A stretch of 64,000 nt of DNA from Dongia_B sp035539075 (GCA_035539075.1 DATLJB010000139.1:7808-71807), one strand, 5' to 3'; counted from the first letter of the stretch, positions 53,532 to 63,091 are shown. The notes: generated by a model from the letters alone, not told the origin. Numbers and translations are program-made.

Positions 53532-54621
53532 AGTCGAAACCGTTGTTATCGGCGCGGGTGTCGTCGGCCTCGCCATCGCCCGACGGCTTGCGCAAGGCGG
53601 GCAGGAGGTTCTCCTCCTCGAACAGGCCGCGGCGATCGGCAGCGAGACCTCCTCGCGCAACAGCGAGGTCATTCATGCCGGCCTCTATTATCCAAGCGGC
53701 AGCTTGAAGGCGCGGCTTTGTGTCGCCGGCCGCGACCTGCTTTATGATTACTGCGAGACGCATGGCATCGCGCATCGGCGCATCGGCAAGCTGATCGTCG
53801 CGGTCGATGAAGCGCAGGAGAAGGACCTCGCCGCCATCGCCGCGCGCGCTGCCGCCAACGGGGTCGGCGACCTGAAGCGCCTGACGGCCGATGAAATCAA
53901 TAGACTGGCGCCGCAGTTGCGCGCGGCCAGCGGGCTGTTTTCGCCTTCGACAGGCATCATCGACAGCCATGGCCTCATGCTGGCACTGCAGGGTGACGCC
54001 GAAGCGAGCGGTGCCGTAATCGCTTTTCAGGCCCCGGTCGAGGGCGGCGCCATCACCGCCCGCGGCTATGAGCTTTCAGTTGGTGGCGCCGGTGCGATGC
54101 GGCTGCGGGCCAGACGGCTGATCAACGCCGCCGGCCATGGCGCCTGGAACATTGCCCGCAGCCTCACCGGCTATCCGGCGGATCTCATTCCCCCGCATGC
54201 CCTGGCGAAGGGCAGCTATTTCAGCCTGCGCATCCCCTCGCCCTTCGCGCATCTCATCTATCCGGTGCCGGAGCCGGGCGGACTCGGCATTCATCTGACG
54301 CTGGATCTGGCGGGACGGGCACGGTTCGGGCCGGACGTGGAATGGCTGGACACACTCGACTACCGGATCGATCCGGCGCGCGCGCAGCGCTTCTATCCGG
54401 CGATCCGCCGCTACTGGCCTGCGCTGCCCGACGACGCCTTGGAGCCGGCCTATACCGGCATCCGGCCGAAGCTCGGCAATGCGGCGGATAGCGGCGCCGA
54501 TTTTCGCATCGATGGGCCGCCGGTCCATGGCATGGCCGGTCTCGTGCAGCTCTTCGGGATCGAGAGTCCGGGTTTGACCGCCTCGCTGGCGATCGCCAAC
54601 GAGGTCGCCGCCTTGCTTTGA
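53524..54621 (+). CDS. L-2-hydroxyglutarate dehydrogenase/oxidase-like FAD protein
   Basis: DAO-family flavoprotein of 365 residues. The start GTG 53524 overlaps the murJ stop by eight bases. The FAD motif is VIGAGVVGLAIARRLA (about residues 7-22) followed by LLLEQ. Segments typical of the LhgO/L2HGDH group are RNSEVIHAGLYYPSGSLKA, THGIAHRRIGKLIVA, FSPSTGIIDSHGLM and GLGIHLTLDLAGRARFGPDVEWLD, and it ends with FGIESPGLTASLAIANEVA. Substrate assignment is by resemblance only. Confidence 0.88.
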   Translation: MDEVETVVIGAGVVGLAIARRLAQGGQEVLLLEQAAAIGSETSSRNSEVIHAGLYYPSGSLKARLCVAGRDLLYDYCETHGIAHRRIGKLIVAVDEAQEKDLAAIAARAAANGVGDLKRLTADEINRLAPQLRAASGLFSPSTGIIDSHGLMLALQGDAEASGAVIAFQAPVEGGAITARGYELSVGGAGAMRLRARRLINAAGHGAWNIARSLTGYPADLIPPHALAKGSYFSLRIPSPFAHLIYPVPEPGGLGIHLTLDLAGRARFGPDVEWLDTLDYRIDPARAQRFYPAIRRYWPALPDDALEPAYTGIRPKLGNAADSGADFRIDGPPVHGMAGLVQLFGIESPGLTASLAIANEVAALL

Positions 54622-55854
54622 TCAGCCGGCCGCCGAAGCCGGCTTGCGGTCCTGCACCATGGCATCGATGAGGCGACCCTGGAACAGCGAAACGCCAAGC
54701 TTGCGGCCCGTGTCGATTGCCTCGGGCGCGTCGACACGGCAAAAACAGACGCGCTCACGCCCGATGCGCTGGATCGCCGCGCGCAATTTCTCGCCCCAAC
54801 TGCCGTCGGCGTGATCTTCCAGCCCCGTTTCCCAGATGACCTTCACCATATCGACGCCGAGCAATTCGCGATCGATCAGTGGCAGGGCTTCGTGACGGAC
54901 GCAATCGAGAATGATTTTATAACCAAGGCCGTGCAGCAGCTTTTGGGCGAAGAAGAATTCACCAGGCTCGCCGGTGACTTCGACGAAGGGCAGTTCGATC
55001 GCCAGCGAGCCGCGATCCTTGACGTTGGTCTCGGTGTCGAAGTCGAGGAATTCCGGAGTCAGAATCGTCTTCAAGGTGAGATTCATGCTGGCATTACGCA
55101 GCGTGCCGCGATAGGCGCGATCCATCAGCAAAGACAGCATGCGCTGATCGAAGAGGCTGGTCAGATGCTGGAACAGCCATTTATTCGAGGTGAGATCATA
55201 GCCGGGCGTGATGAGCTGGGCGAGATCGGTCGTCGAGAAGAAAAGCTCATGGAATACCGGCGAGGGCGGCAGGCCAGGAGCGACCACGCAGGCCGACTGC
55301 CGGCGCAGGAGATTGGCGAGATTGGCGTTCTTGATGGCGCGCTCGATCTCCGTGATCTGCTGCGGCGAGACGACATGCATCGGTGCCCGGGCCGCTGGCT
55401 CCGCCACCGTCTCGGCGCGCAAACCTCGGTTCTGCTCGATGAGGCCGGTCACGTGCGCGCGCGCCGCCTCATAGCCGGTCTCAAGGTCGAAGATCGGTGA
55501 CAGCGCGTCCAGCGCCTCGGCCTCGTCCTTGCCGGCGACCAGCGGATCATCGACGAACAGATTGAGGATGTTCAGTAAGACTGGCTTGGCTTCGGCGATA
55601 TTGGGGCATTGCATGAGAATGAAGAGGTCGCCCGACGCCAGTTGGAAGATCGATGCTTCGAAACGCTGCCGCAGCGGCGTCAGCAGTTTACGGACGGCCC
55701 GGATGTGCTGCGGCCGCTTGTGATAGGACCGCAAAGAAGAAAGGCGGAGTTCCAGACCCCAGCGATTCTGCCGATGTCTATCCAGACGCTGCAACGCACT
55801 CATCAGGGCGGTTTCGTCGCTTCCCGCCTCAGCCGCCGCCTTAGACCAGCCCAT
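54622..55854 (-). CDS. Hypothetical protein, degenerate EAL-domain-like
   Basis: A 410-residue soluble protein starting at the ATG at 55854 behind a GGGGGA ribosome-binding sequence. The second half aligns by eye with the EAL fold. MNLTLKTILTPEFLDF fits the VNLSxxQLxxxxF strand. LHGLGYKIILDCVRHEALPLIDRELLGVDMVKV fits LxxxGxxIALDDFGTG...LKxLPVDxIKID. GRKLGVSLFQGRLID fits the closing LGVxxxQGYLF. Metal-binding residues are mostly absent: DD becomes DC, and the D of KID is lost. An active phosphodiesterase is unlikely; a c-di-GMP effector or scaffold is possible. The first ~150 residues are not recognised. It ends directly at the stop of the convergent gene. Confidence 0.8.
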   Translation of the reverse strand: MGWSKAAAEAGSDETALMSALQRLDRHRQNRWGLELRLSSLRSYHKRPQHIRAVRKLLTPLRQRFEASIFQLASGDLFILMQCPNIAEAKPVLLNILNLFVDDPLVAGKDEAEALDALSPIFDLETGYEAARAHVTGLIEQNRGLRAETVAEPAARAPMHVVSPQQITEIERAIKNANLANLLRRQSACVVAPGLPPSPVFHELFFSTTDLAQLITPGYDLTSNKWLFQHLTSLFDQRMLSLLMDRAYRGTLRNASMNLTLKTILTPEFLDFDTETNVKDRGSLAIELPFVEVTGEPGEFFFAQKLLHGLGYKIILDCVRHEALPLIDRELLGVDMVKVIWETGLEDHADGSWGEKLRAAIQRIGRERVCFCRVDAPEAIDTGRKLGVSLFQGRLIDAMVQDRKPASAAG

Positions 55855-56268
55855 TTCGTCCCCCTTAAGTCGCGGTCGTAGGCCGCCGCAACCCGCTTCC
55901 AAGCTGACTCGGAGCAATTTTAGAAAGTATGACTCTAAATGTAATCGTTTGACGAATAGTTAACAGCAGCTTCAACAAGCAGAGGTTGAACGGAAACCGA
56001 AGGTCCGTGCACCCTAGAAGAAGCAAGCCGTTACCCTCCCCGAATACCGTCCACGCACCCTTTCACGAATGATCAAGAGCACTCTGCGGAGGTTAGCCGC
56101 TGATTTGCGGCAAAGCGATGTAGGGGGCCGTAAAGAAATGCGTCATCTCGATGACGCGAAGACGAAAGACGCCGATGTAAAGGATGGCGGGCCGCGCCAG
56201 CGCTAGGCGGATGCAAGGGAGCGCGACGACCGGCGATACCCCACCGCCGGACGTCGCGCCCGCGCCGT
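55855..56268. other. Gene-free region between adhP-like and EAL-like genes
   Basis: About 410 bases with no gene seen. The left part (55915-55985), just upstream of the EAL-like gene, is AT-richer and probably holds its promoter. I see no clear terminator for the adhP-like gene. Confidence 0.5.
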
Positions 56269-57291
56269 TCAGATCTCCATCACGATGCGGCCGTCGATCG
56301 TGCCGGCTTTCAAGCGTGTGAAGATGTCGTTGATATGATCCAGCCGATCAAGCGTGATATCCGCCTTGACCTTGCCCTCGGCGGCAAAGGCCAGGCATTC
56401 TTCCAAGTCCTTTCGCGTGCCGACAATCGAGCCGCGCACAGTCTTCGCATTCAAGACAACGTCGAAAATCGGCAGATCAAAATTTCCCGGCGGAAGGCCG
56501 ACCAGGGACATTGTGCCACGCTTATGCAGCATGCCGACACCCTGTGCGAACGCCGCCCGCGACACGGCCGTTACCAGAACCCCGTGCGCCCCCTTGATCT
56601 CCTTCTGCACCACCGCGACCGGATCGCTGGTCTTGGCATTGATGGTGAGATCGGCGCCCAGCCGGCGCGCCAGGTCGAGCTTGCTATCGGCGATGTCCAC
56701 GGCCGCGACATGCAGCCCCATCGCCTTGGCATATTGGACCGCCATATGGCCGAGGCCGCCGATACCGGAGATGACAACCCAGTTGCCCGGCTTGGTATCG
56801 GTCATCTTCAGGCCCTTGTAAACCGTGACCCCGGCGCAGAGCAGCGGCGCCGCACCGGCGAAGTCAAGATTGTCCGGCAGTTTTCCGACATAAGCGGGAT
56901 CGGCGAGCACATATTCAGCATAGCCGCCGTCGACGGTATAGCCCGTCATCTGCTGGTCATCGCACAAGGTCTCCCAGCCGGTCAGGCAATGCTCGCAATG
57001 GCCGCAAGCCGTGTGCAGCCAAGGAACGCCCACCCGGTCGCCTTCCTTGACATGCGTGACGCCGGCACCAACACCGGCGACGAAACCAACACCTTCATGG
57101 CCCGGCGTGAAAGGCAAACTGGGTTTCACCGGCCAATCACCGTCAGCAGCATGCAGATCGGTGTGGCATACGCCGGAATGTGACACCTTGACCAGGATGG
57201 TTCCCGGACGGACCTCGGGGCGAGGGACATCCTCGATTGCAAGCGGTTTACCGAACGCATGAACTCGCGCGGCTTTCATCATTTGCACCAT
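56269..57291 (-). CDS. Zinc-dependent alcohol dehydrogenase AdhP-like
   Basis: Medium-chain NAD-dependent alcohol dehydrogenase of 340 residues from the ATG at 57291, typical for AdhP. The catalytic zinc ligands are in SGVCHTDLH and PGHEGVG. The structural zinc cysteines are in ACGHCEHCLTGWETLC. The Rossmann motif is GIGGLGHMA. An upstream open extension to 57396 is not protein-like. Probably oxidises or forms short-chain alcohols such as ethanol. Confidence 0.95.
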   Translation of the reverse strand: MVQMMKAARVHAFGKPLAIEDVPRPEVRPGTILVKVSHSGVCHTDLHAADGDWPVKPSLPFTPGHEGVGFVAGVGAGVTHVKEGDRVGVPWLHTACGHCEHCLTGWETLCDDQQMTGYTVDGGYAEYVLADPAYVGKLPDNLDFAGAAPLLCAGVTVYKGLKMTDTKPGNWVVISGIGGLGHMAVQYAKAMGLHVAAVDIADSKLDLARRLGADLTINAKTSDPVAVVQKEIKGAHGVLVTAVSRAAFAQGVGMLHKRGTMSLVGLPPGNFDLPIFDVVLNAKTVRGSIVGTRKDLEECLAFAAEGKVKADITLDRLDHINDIFTRLKAGTIDGRIVMEI

Positions 57292-57679
57292 GTCCGTCTC
57301 TCCCATCGTCTTTGCCAGACGGGCATTCTTGCTATGACAGGAGGGCTCGGCTTTGCGCTCGATCAAGGATCGGAAAACTTTCGCGCTTTGGTTCAATCAG
57401 CATTGCCCGAAGCCACGAGCACAGCTTGCGGGACGAAGCAGGTATTCTAGGTTGCCCCGGCCGCGCCATGGCGGCTAAGTGACGGAAGAAGCTGCGCGGC
57501 CGGCCGGTCATCGGATTGGCGGAGGCGTGGCGGCATTCACCTCCAACCGGAGACGTGTGATGGGCAACGAGTTGCATCGCCCGAACCGGCATATGCGTCG
57601 ATGTATGTGGCTCTGCATGTCGCCCGCATAAGCGGCGGCAAGAGAACATCCTTCAAATCAAATGCCCCTGGAGGCAACC
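57292..57679. other. Divergent intergenic region upstream of the adhP-like gene
   Basis: About 390 bases. Nothing beyond short frames without ribosome-binding sites is seen; the GGAGG of the next gene is at 57670-57674. Confidence 0.5.
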
Positions 57680-57940
57680 ATGTCGATACCGCTTTCTTCC
57701 CGGCAGCCGGACAGCGTCCGCCTGCCCGTACGGTACAATGACCAAGTCGTCGGCTTCCTGGTCGAGGATATGCCGCAGAACGAAAAAGAGGATGGCCGGC
57801 ATGTCTATCGTTTTGCCGCGCTTGATTCACACTTCATCCTGCTCGACGGCAGTCGCTTCATGGCGCCCCACCGCGCTTATGCCGCGATCGCCCGTCTCAG
57901 CCGCTTTGTCGATAGGCCGCCGGCCGCCAACCAGGCCTAG
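57680..57940 (+). CDS. Small hypothetical protein
   Basis: An 86-residue protein from ATG 57680, with GGAGG five bases upstream. It contains VRLPVRYNDQVVGFLVEDMPQNEKEDGRHVYRFAALDSHFILLDGSRF, which has an alternating beta-strand look. No signal peptide or known motif. Terminator-like hairpin 100 bases downstream. Confidence 0.7.
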   Translation: MSIPLSSRQPDSVRLPVRYNDQVVGFLVEDMPQNEKEDGRHVYRFAALDSHFILLDGSRFMAPHRAYAAIARLSRFVDRPPAANQA

Positions 57941-58040
57941 GCCCAGCACGCCAGATGACCGCGGAATCGTTCGGCCCATCCATGCGATGGGCCGAATGTA
58001 GAGCGATGCCTCCCCTCCCAGAACCATCGCTCGATACCTC

Positions 58041-58071
58041 AGGCAGTGCCCTCCGCACTGCCTCTTTTTTT
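58041..58071 (+). terminator. Rho-independent terminator
   Basis: Perfect 9-bp stem aggcagtgc (58041-58049) with gcactgcct (58055-58063), loop cctcc, then a C and seven Ts. Confidence 0.9.
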
Positions 58072-58216
58072 ACGTCACAGCCCGCATCCGATACCTTGGC
58101 TGGCGCGTCGCCGGGGCGGATTCCTGTCAGGAGACGGAAAGGCAAACTTGCCGCTTGCGCAACTTCTTCTCGTTTGCCGCCGAAAGTCGCACGCCCCTAT
58201 CGTCGGCTAAGCGGTT

Positions 58217-59089
58217 ATGACGGAAAAGTTACGCATCATGAGTTTCATTCAGAACGAGTTCGACCACGCCCCCTTCATCCGGCTGGCGGAAGCGCCGGCG
58301 TGCGACCATTGGCAATCGCGCTCGGCTGCGGCCGATTTCCGCCGGCCCACGACCCGCCTTTCCCTTCGCCGACTGGGAGAGAGTGCGGTCACCAGCGGGA
58401 TGCCTGCACTGGTCATCCCCTTCCTTTTCACCTTGGGCAGCGGCACCTCCCTTGGCTGGCCGCTCATCGCGCTTTCGCTGGCCGTCCTGCCGCTCGCATT
58501 GTGGTGGTTCTATCGTGATGGACCGGTGATGCAGATGGACAAAGCCGAAGCGCAGGCAGGCTTCAGCGGTCCGGCTTGGCTGACGGTGCTGGGCAATGCC
58601 AGCCTCACCGCGCTGCTGATGATCGCCGCGGCGGATCACGCCGCTGCCGCAGTCGCCTCCCTGGCGATCGGCGAACCCGCCGACCCGACAAGCGCCGGAA
58701 GAGAAACGATGGTCGGCCTCGTCCTGCCGCTCGCCATCATCGCCTCCCTGGCCTCTGCCGCCTGGTTCCTGGCGCGGCGCGGGGTAACCCCGCCGTTGCG
58801 GGTCATGCTGGTGATCGAGGGTATCACGCTGGCGCTGACCTTGATCGTGCTGGCGAACTATACCGCCCTCGGCAAGGCTGCGATGGAAAGCCTGCCGATC
58901 AGCACCCAAGCCAGCGGCAGCGGCACGGTCGCCATCGCCGCCATCGCAGAAACCGTCGGACTTGCCGCGTTGAGCCCAATCCTCAGCGCCGGCATTGCCT
59001 TCTGCTGCTTCACCGGCGCCCTCGCAAGCCTGAAAAGGGCGGATCTGATGCGCGTAAGGTTCCGGCCCGCCGCCGGATCGCTCGACTGA
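58217..59089 (+). CDS. Hypothetical multi-spanning membrane protein
   Basis: A 290-residue protein with a hydrophilic N-terminal ~60 residues and about six hydrophobic segments (for example VIPFLFTLGSG, LIALSLAVLPLALWWFY, MVGLVLPLAIIASLASAAWFL and VMLVIEGITLALTLIVLA). ATG 58217 or 58238 could be the start. No motif identifies a transporter or enzyme family. It lies alone, convergent with the aminotransferase gene. Confidence 0.7.
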   Translation: MTEKLRIMSFIQNEFDHAPFIRLAEAPACDHWQSRSAAADFRRPTTRLSLRRLGESAVTSGMPALVIPFLFTLGSGTSLGWPLIALSLAVLPLALWWFYRDGPVMQMDKAEAQAGFSGPAWLTVLGNASLTALLMIAAADHAAAAVASLAIGEPADPTSAGRETMVGLVLPLAIIASLASAAWFLARRGVTPPLRVMLVIEGITLALTLIVLANYTALGKAAMESLPISTQASGSGTVAIAAIAETVGLAALSPILSAGIAFCCFTGALASLKRADLMRVRFRPAAGSLD

Positions 59090-59116
59090 AGCAAAACTGA
59101 CTGAAGCAGGGTTGGC

Positions 59117-60274
59117 TCAGTTTGCGCGCAAACCGGCGAGACGCAGCAAGGCCTCATCCAGAACCGCATCCTGCTTGGCAAAGCAGAAGCGGATGACGGA
59201 ACGAACGGGTGCCTCCTTGTAGAAGGCCGAGACGGGAATGGCGGCGACGCCCAGTTCCTCCACCAGTTTACGGCAGAAGGCGTCGTCGTCCTTGGCGCCC
59301 AAGGACGTGATGTCGATATTGGCGAAATAGGTTCCCTCGCAGAGCAGCACATCAAGCTCCAGCGCCTTCAACCCATCGATGAAGCGATCGCGGCGGCGCT
59401 GCATGTCGCGCGCGAGGTCCTGGAAATAGCCAGCCGGCTTGTCGAGGCCGAAAGCCACCGCCGCCTGCAGATTGGGCGGCGTCGTGAAGGTGAGAAACTG
59501 ATGCGCCTTGCCAAGCAGATTGATCAGTTGCTGATCCGCCGTCACATAGCCGACTTTCCAGCCGGTCAATGAGAAGGTCTTGCCGGCCGAGCCGATCTTG
59601 ATTACCCGGTCCTGCAGGCCGGCGACCTTCAGGAGCGTGCGATGCGTGGCGCCGTCGAAAACGAGATGCTCATAGACTTCGTCGGCGATGACATAGGCAT
59701 CGGCACCAGTGACGAATTCGGCGAGAAGATCAAGTTCCGCCGCACTGAACACCCGGCCGGTCGGATTCATCGGATTGTTGACGATCACCGCTTTGGTGCG
59801 CGGCGAGAAGGCCGCGGCCAGATCCGCGCGTTCCAGGCGCCAATGCGGCGGCTTCAGCGAGACGAAGCGCGGCGTCGCGCCGGCGCGCAGAACCAGCGGC
59901 AGATAGGCGTCATAAAAGGGTTCGATCAGCACCACCTCGTCGCCGGGCTCGACCAGCGCGAAGATCGCCGCCGCCAGCGCTTCGGTCGCGCCGGAGGTCA
60001 CCAGGGTTTCGTTCTGCCAGTCGACTTCCAGCCCGTAGAAGCGGCGCGCATGACGCGCCACCGCCTGCCGCAAGGCGGGAATACCCAGCATCGGCGGATA
60101 TTGATTCGAGCCTTCCAGCAACTGGGTTGCCGCCTGTTGCAGCACATCGAGCGGCCCCTTGTCGTCGGGAAAGCCCTGGCCGAGATTCACCGCGTCGTAA
60201 TGACGGGCGAGCCGCGACATGGTTTCGAAGATGGTGGTGGGCAGGTTGGTGTAGGTTGGATTGGTGCTGCGCAT
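59117..60274 (-). CDS. PLP-dependent class I/II aminotransferase
   Basis: Fold-type I aminotransferase of 385 residues. The PLP lysine is K232 in SAGKTFSLTGWKVGY. Other landmarks are NLGQGFPDD, VTSGATEALAAAI, IEPFYDAYLP and NNPMNPTGRVFS. The pattern is that of the methionine/kynurenine aminotransferase group (YbdL-like), but the amino-donor range cannot be fixed from sequence. Monocistronic. Confidence 0.95.
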   Translation of the reverse strand: MRSTNPTYTNLPTTIFETMSRLARHYDAVNLGQGFPDDKGPLDVLQQAATQLLEGSNQYPPMLGIPALRQAVARHARRFYGLEVDWQNETLVTSGATEALAAAIFALVEPGDEVVLIEPFYDAYLPLVLRAGATPRFVSLKPPHWRLERADLAAAFSPRTKAVIVNNPMNPTGRVFSAAELDLLAEFVTGADAYVIADEVYEHLVFDGATHRTLLKVAGLQDRVIKIGSAGKTFSLTGWKVGYVTADQQLINLLGKAHQFLTFTTPPNLQAAVAFGLDKPAGYFQDLARDMQRRRDRFIDGLKALELDVLLCEGTYFANIDITSLGAKDDDAFCRKLVEELGVAAIPVSAFYKEAPVRSVIRFCFAKQDAVLDEALLRLAGLRAN

Positions 60275-60450
60275 CTCGTCATCCGCTCCAAGGGCTGAGC
60301 GGCGAGATCATGCCCGATGGCGGCTTTTGGTCAAGCAGTCTGGCCGTGCAAATTCGGCGGCGACGCCTGCGTCATTTGCAGGCGTGCCGGACGGCCCGCC
60401 CCTATGGTCGCACGGCGCAGCGTCGTCACACCGCCTCTAGCACTCTGCGG

Positions 60451-61443
60451 TCAGGCACGCATCAAGGTACCGCTTCGCTTCTGGCCGCCGACCGGCAGAT
60501 GCGCCGGCAAGGCCTGCGGCAAGGCTTCCCCCGCCTGGCTGATCTCCGCGGCGATCCATTGCCGGAAAGCGGTTGCCGCCGGTTGATTCGCGCGTTCCGG
60601 CGGATAGACGATGAAATAGGCGAGTTCGATCTGCGTCTGGGTCGCGGCGAGCTGAACGAGGCGGCCGGCGGCGAGATCGTCCTGCACCAGCGTCGCCTTG
60701 GCGAGCGCGAGGCCGAGGCCGTTGGCGGCTGCCTCGAGCACGAAATTCGACTGATTGAAGCGCAGGCCGCGCTGCCAATCGACATCGTCGATACCGGCCG
60801 CCCGCAGCCAGCTCTTCCAGTCCGGGCAGGTCGGGTCCTGATCTGGACTGTCATCGTGCAACAGGGTGGCGCTATGCAGCAGGCTGGCAAGATCGCTCGC
60901 CTCGCGGCCTTCGAGCAATTTCGGGCTGGCGACGGGGAAGACGGCTTCGCGCATCAGCAGGTCAGCCTGCAGGCCGGGATAATGGCCGCGGCCGTAGCGG
61001 ATGGCGAGGTCGATCGGCTCAGCGTTGAAATCGACGAGATCCATGGTGGCGAGAACGCGGACATCGATATCCGGTTGTTGGCTGACGAAGCGGTCGAGCC
61101 GCGGCAGCAGCCATTTGGTGGCGAAGGACGGCGCCACAGAAACGGTCAGGGTCTGCACGCCATCAACGTCGGGCGCTTTGATGAGGGTCGACTGCAACTG
61201 GCTGAAGGCGTCGCTGATGCCGGGCAGAATCTCGGCACCCTGCGCGCTCAGGACCAGCCCCTTCGGCGTGCGCTGAAACAGTTTCACGCCCAACTCGTCC
61301 TCCAGCTGCCGCACCTGCAGGCTGACGGCCGAGGCAGTCACATGCAGCTCGGTGGCGGCAGCGGCGAAACTGCCGTGGCGGGCGGCGGCCCAGAAGGCAC
61401 GCAAGGCATTCAGAGACGGCAATCTGCGGATTTGTCTAGCCAT
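60451..61443 (-). CDS. LysR-family transcriptional regulator (GcvA-like)
   Basis: A 330-residue regulator. The N-terminal winged helix is at residues 8-65 (LNALRAFWAAARHGSFAAAATELHVTASAVSLQVRQLEDELGVKLFQ), and a periplasmic-binding-like effector domain follows from about residue 95. The pattern (PSLNALRAFxAAARHxSF) is typical of the GcvA/glycine-cleavage-activator group. Its target is not obvious: the divergent gene is arfB, 284 bases away, and the downstream gene is the aminotransferase. Confidence 0.94.
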   Translation of the reverse strand: MARQIRRLPSLNALRAFWAAARHGSFAAAATELHVTASAVSLQVRQLEDELGVKLFQRTPKGLVLSAQGAEILPGISDAFSQLQSTLIKAPDVDGVQTLTVSVAPSFATKWLLPRLDRFVSQQPDIDVRVLATMDLVDFNAEPIDLAIRYGRGHYPGLQADLLMREAVFPVASPKLLEGREASDLASLLHSATLLHDDSPDQDPTCPDWKSWLRAAGIDDVDWQRGLRFNQSNFVLEAAANGLGLALAKATLVQDDLAAGRLVQLAATQTQIELAYFIVYPPERANQPAATAFRQWIAAEISQAGEALPQALPAHLPVGGQKRSGTLMRA

Positions 61444-61727
61444 GATGAAATCCCTTGGCTCGGTCTCGACTCAAGAATTCCTATATACCCTATCGAATTA
61501 ATAGAGATTATCTGTAGGAGGCAAGGGGATTTTTGCGGCGGCTGAAAAATCACCGCGCTGGGCCGTCCAGGTCTCCAGATTTTCAGGATAAAATATATAT
61601 AATTCAATGATATATAGGCCAATACCCGGCGGAAGCGATGCCGGGCTGCGACTTTCAGCGTGCGCTTTCCGCGTGGCGAGAAAAATCTTATGGTCACGCG
61701 ACTTCCGGCAGCGGGCCGGACAGATAG

Positions 61728-62168
61728 ATGGCACAGGCCTTTCGCATGTTGAGGGTAACGCCCGGCATTACGCTGGATGACAGCGAGATCGAGATCCGCT
61801 TCATCCGCGCCTCCGGGCCGGGCGGGCAGAACGTGAACAAGTTGTCGACGGCGGCGCAATTGCGCTTCGACGTGCGCCGCTCGCCGGCCTTGCGTGAAGA
61901 CGTGCGCGAACGGCTAAGCCGCCTCGCCGGGCGGCGGCTGACCCAGGACGGCATCCTGGTGCTGACGGCCCAGCGCTTCCGGACCCAGGAACGCAATCGC
62001 CAGGATGCGATCGAGCGGCTCTGCGAGTTGATCCGCGCCGCGGCAATTGCCCCGGTCAAGCGCCGCCCGACCAAGCCCAGTCTCGGCGCCAAGGAACGGC
62101 GGCTGGAAAGCAAATCGCGGCGCGGCGGCGTCAAATCGCTGCGCCAGAGCAAACCTTCCGTCGACTGA
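61728..62168 (+). CDS. arfB: Alternative ribosome-rescue factor ArfB (peptidyl-tRNA hydrolase)
   Basis: Releases peptides from ribosomes stalled on truncated mRNA. It has 146 residues from ATG 61728 (or ATG 61746). The catalytic GGQ is at residues 32-34 in RASGPGGQNVNKLSTA. The C-terminal tail is highly basic (KPSLGAKERRLESKSRRGGVKSLRQSK), as needed to sit in the empty mRNA channel. This distinguishes it from longer class I release factors. Confidence 0.95.
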   Translation: MAQAFRMLRVTPGITLDDSEIEIRFIRASGPGGQNVNKLSTAAQLRFDVRRSPALREDVRERLSRLAGRRLTQDGILVLTAQRFRTQERNRQDAIERLCELIRAAAIAPVKRRPTKPSLGAKERRLESKSRRGGVKSLRQSKPSVD

Positions 62169-62212
62169 AGCGGCCACCGGCCTTCTCCGGAACGGTCTTC
62201 TGAAGAACCACC

Positions 62213-63091
62213 TCAGCGCGGCATGAAATCAACCGGGATGGTGAAGCCGTGCGAGAGATCGCCGTCGCTGATCTCCTGGGGCGGCTTCGGCAGCGGATCG
62301 GCGCGCCTGATCCAGGCCAGCGCCTCTTCATCGATATCGTCCCGGCCGGAGCTTTGCAGCAGATGTTGCGACAGCAGCTTGCCGTCACGATTGATCTCGA
62401 AGCCGATTACCGCGCGCAAGGGCATCCGCAGGCGGCTGCGGGGCGTGCGCTTGAACTTGGCAATATGCTGCACCACGTCGCCGAGCCAGTTGCTCTTGGC
62501 CGCGACGGCAGCCGCCGCACTGGCCTGCACCTGTTGTGCGGCATTCTGCGCCGGTGCTGGAACCGCCGGCGCGCTGGCAGGCGGCGTCTGCAAGGCCGAT
62601 CGCGGCATGGGAGTCGTGTCGGGCTTTGGCGGCAGCGCCTTCGCCGGGTATGTCTTGACTGGTTGTGGCTTGACCTGCGGCTGCGGTTTCGCTTGCTGCT
62701 TGGCCTGCTTCTTTGGCGGTGGTGGGAGTGCCGCCTCCGCCGGAACCTGGGGCAGTTCGGGCGCCGTCAGCTTGGGTTGCGGCGCCGGGGGATGCGGAAC
62801 AGGCTGTGCCATCGGCGGCGGCGCAGAACGGGTTTGCGGTGCGACGGGTTGCGGCGCGACAGGTGGGGCGAGATCCATCATGATGGCCGGCAGGGGCTGC
62901 TGCAGATCGGGCCGCATATCTGCGGATGCCAGCAGGGTCCAGGCGATCAGCGCGTGACCGGCGAGGACGAACAACACCGCGGCCGACCAGAGCACGGCGC
63001 CGGGCCGGCCGTCGCGCAAACCGTTGTCGTGCAGGCCGGCAAGCGATGAGACGGCCTCGCGCCGCCAGCCGAGCGCACCAGCCGCCGTCAT
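62213..63091 (-). CDS. tonB: TonB family energy transducer
   Basis: Inner-membrane anchored protein, 292 residues, that passes proton-motive energy from ExbBD to outer-membrane receptors. A single N-terminal helix (AVLWSAAVLFVLAGHALIAW, about residues 33-52) is followed by a long Pro/Gln/Lys-rich periplasmic linker (about 80-195). The C-terminal TonB domain has IAKFKRTPRSRLRMPLRAVIGFEINRDGKLL. Its ATG overlaps the exbD stop by four bases (ATGA). Last gene of exbB-exbD-tonB. Confidence 0.93.
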   Translation of the reverse strand: MTAAGALGWRREAVSSLAGLHDNGLRDGRPGAVLWSAAVLFVLAGHALIAWTLLASADMRPDLQQPLPAIMMDLAPPVAPQPVAPQTRSAPPPMAQPVPHPPAPQPKLTAPELPQVPAEAALPPPPKKQAKQQAKPQPQVKPQPVKTYPAKALPPKPDTTPMPRSALQTPPASAPAVPAPAQNAAQQVQASAAAAVAAKSNWLGDVVQHIAKFKRTPRSRLRMPLRAVIGFEINRDGKLLSQHLLQSSGRDDIDEEALAWIRRADPLPKPPQEISDGDLSHGFTIPVDFMPR

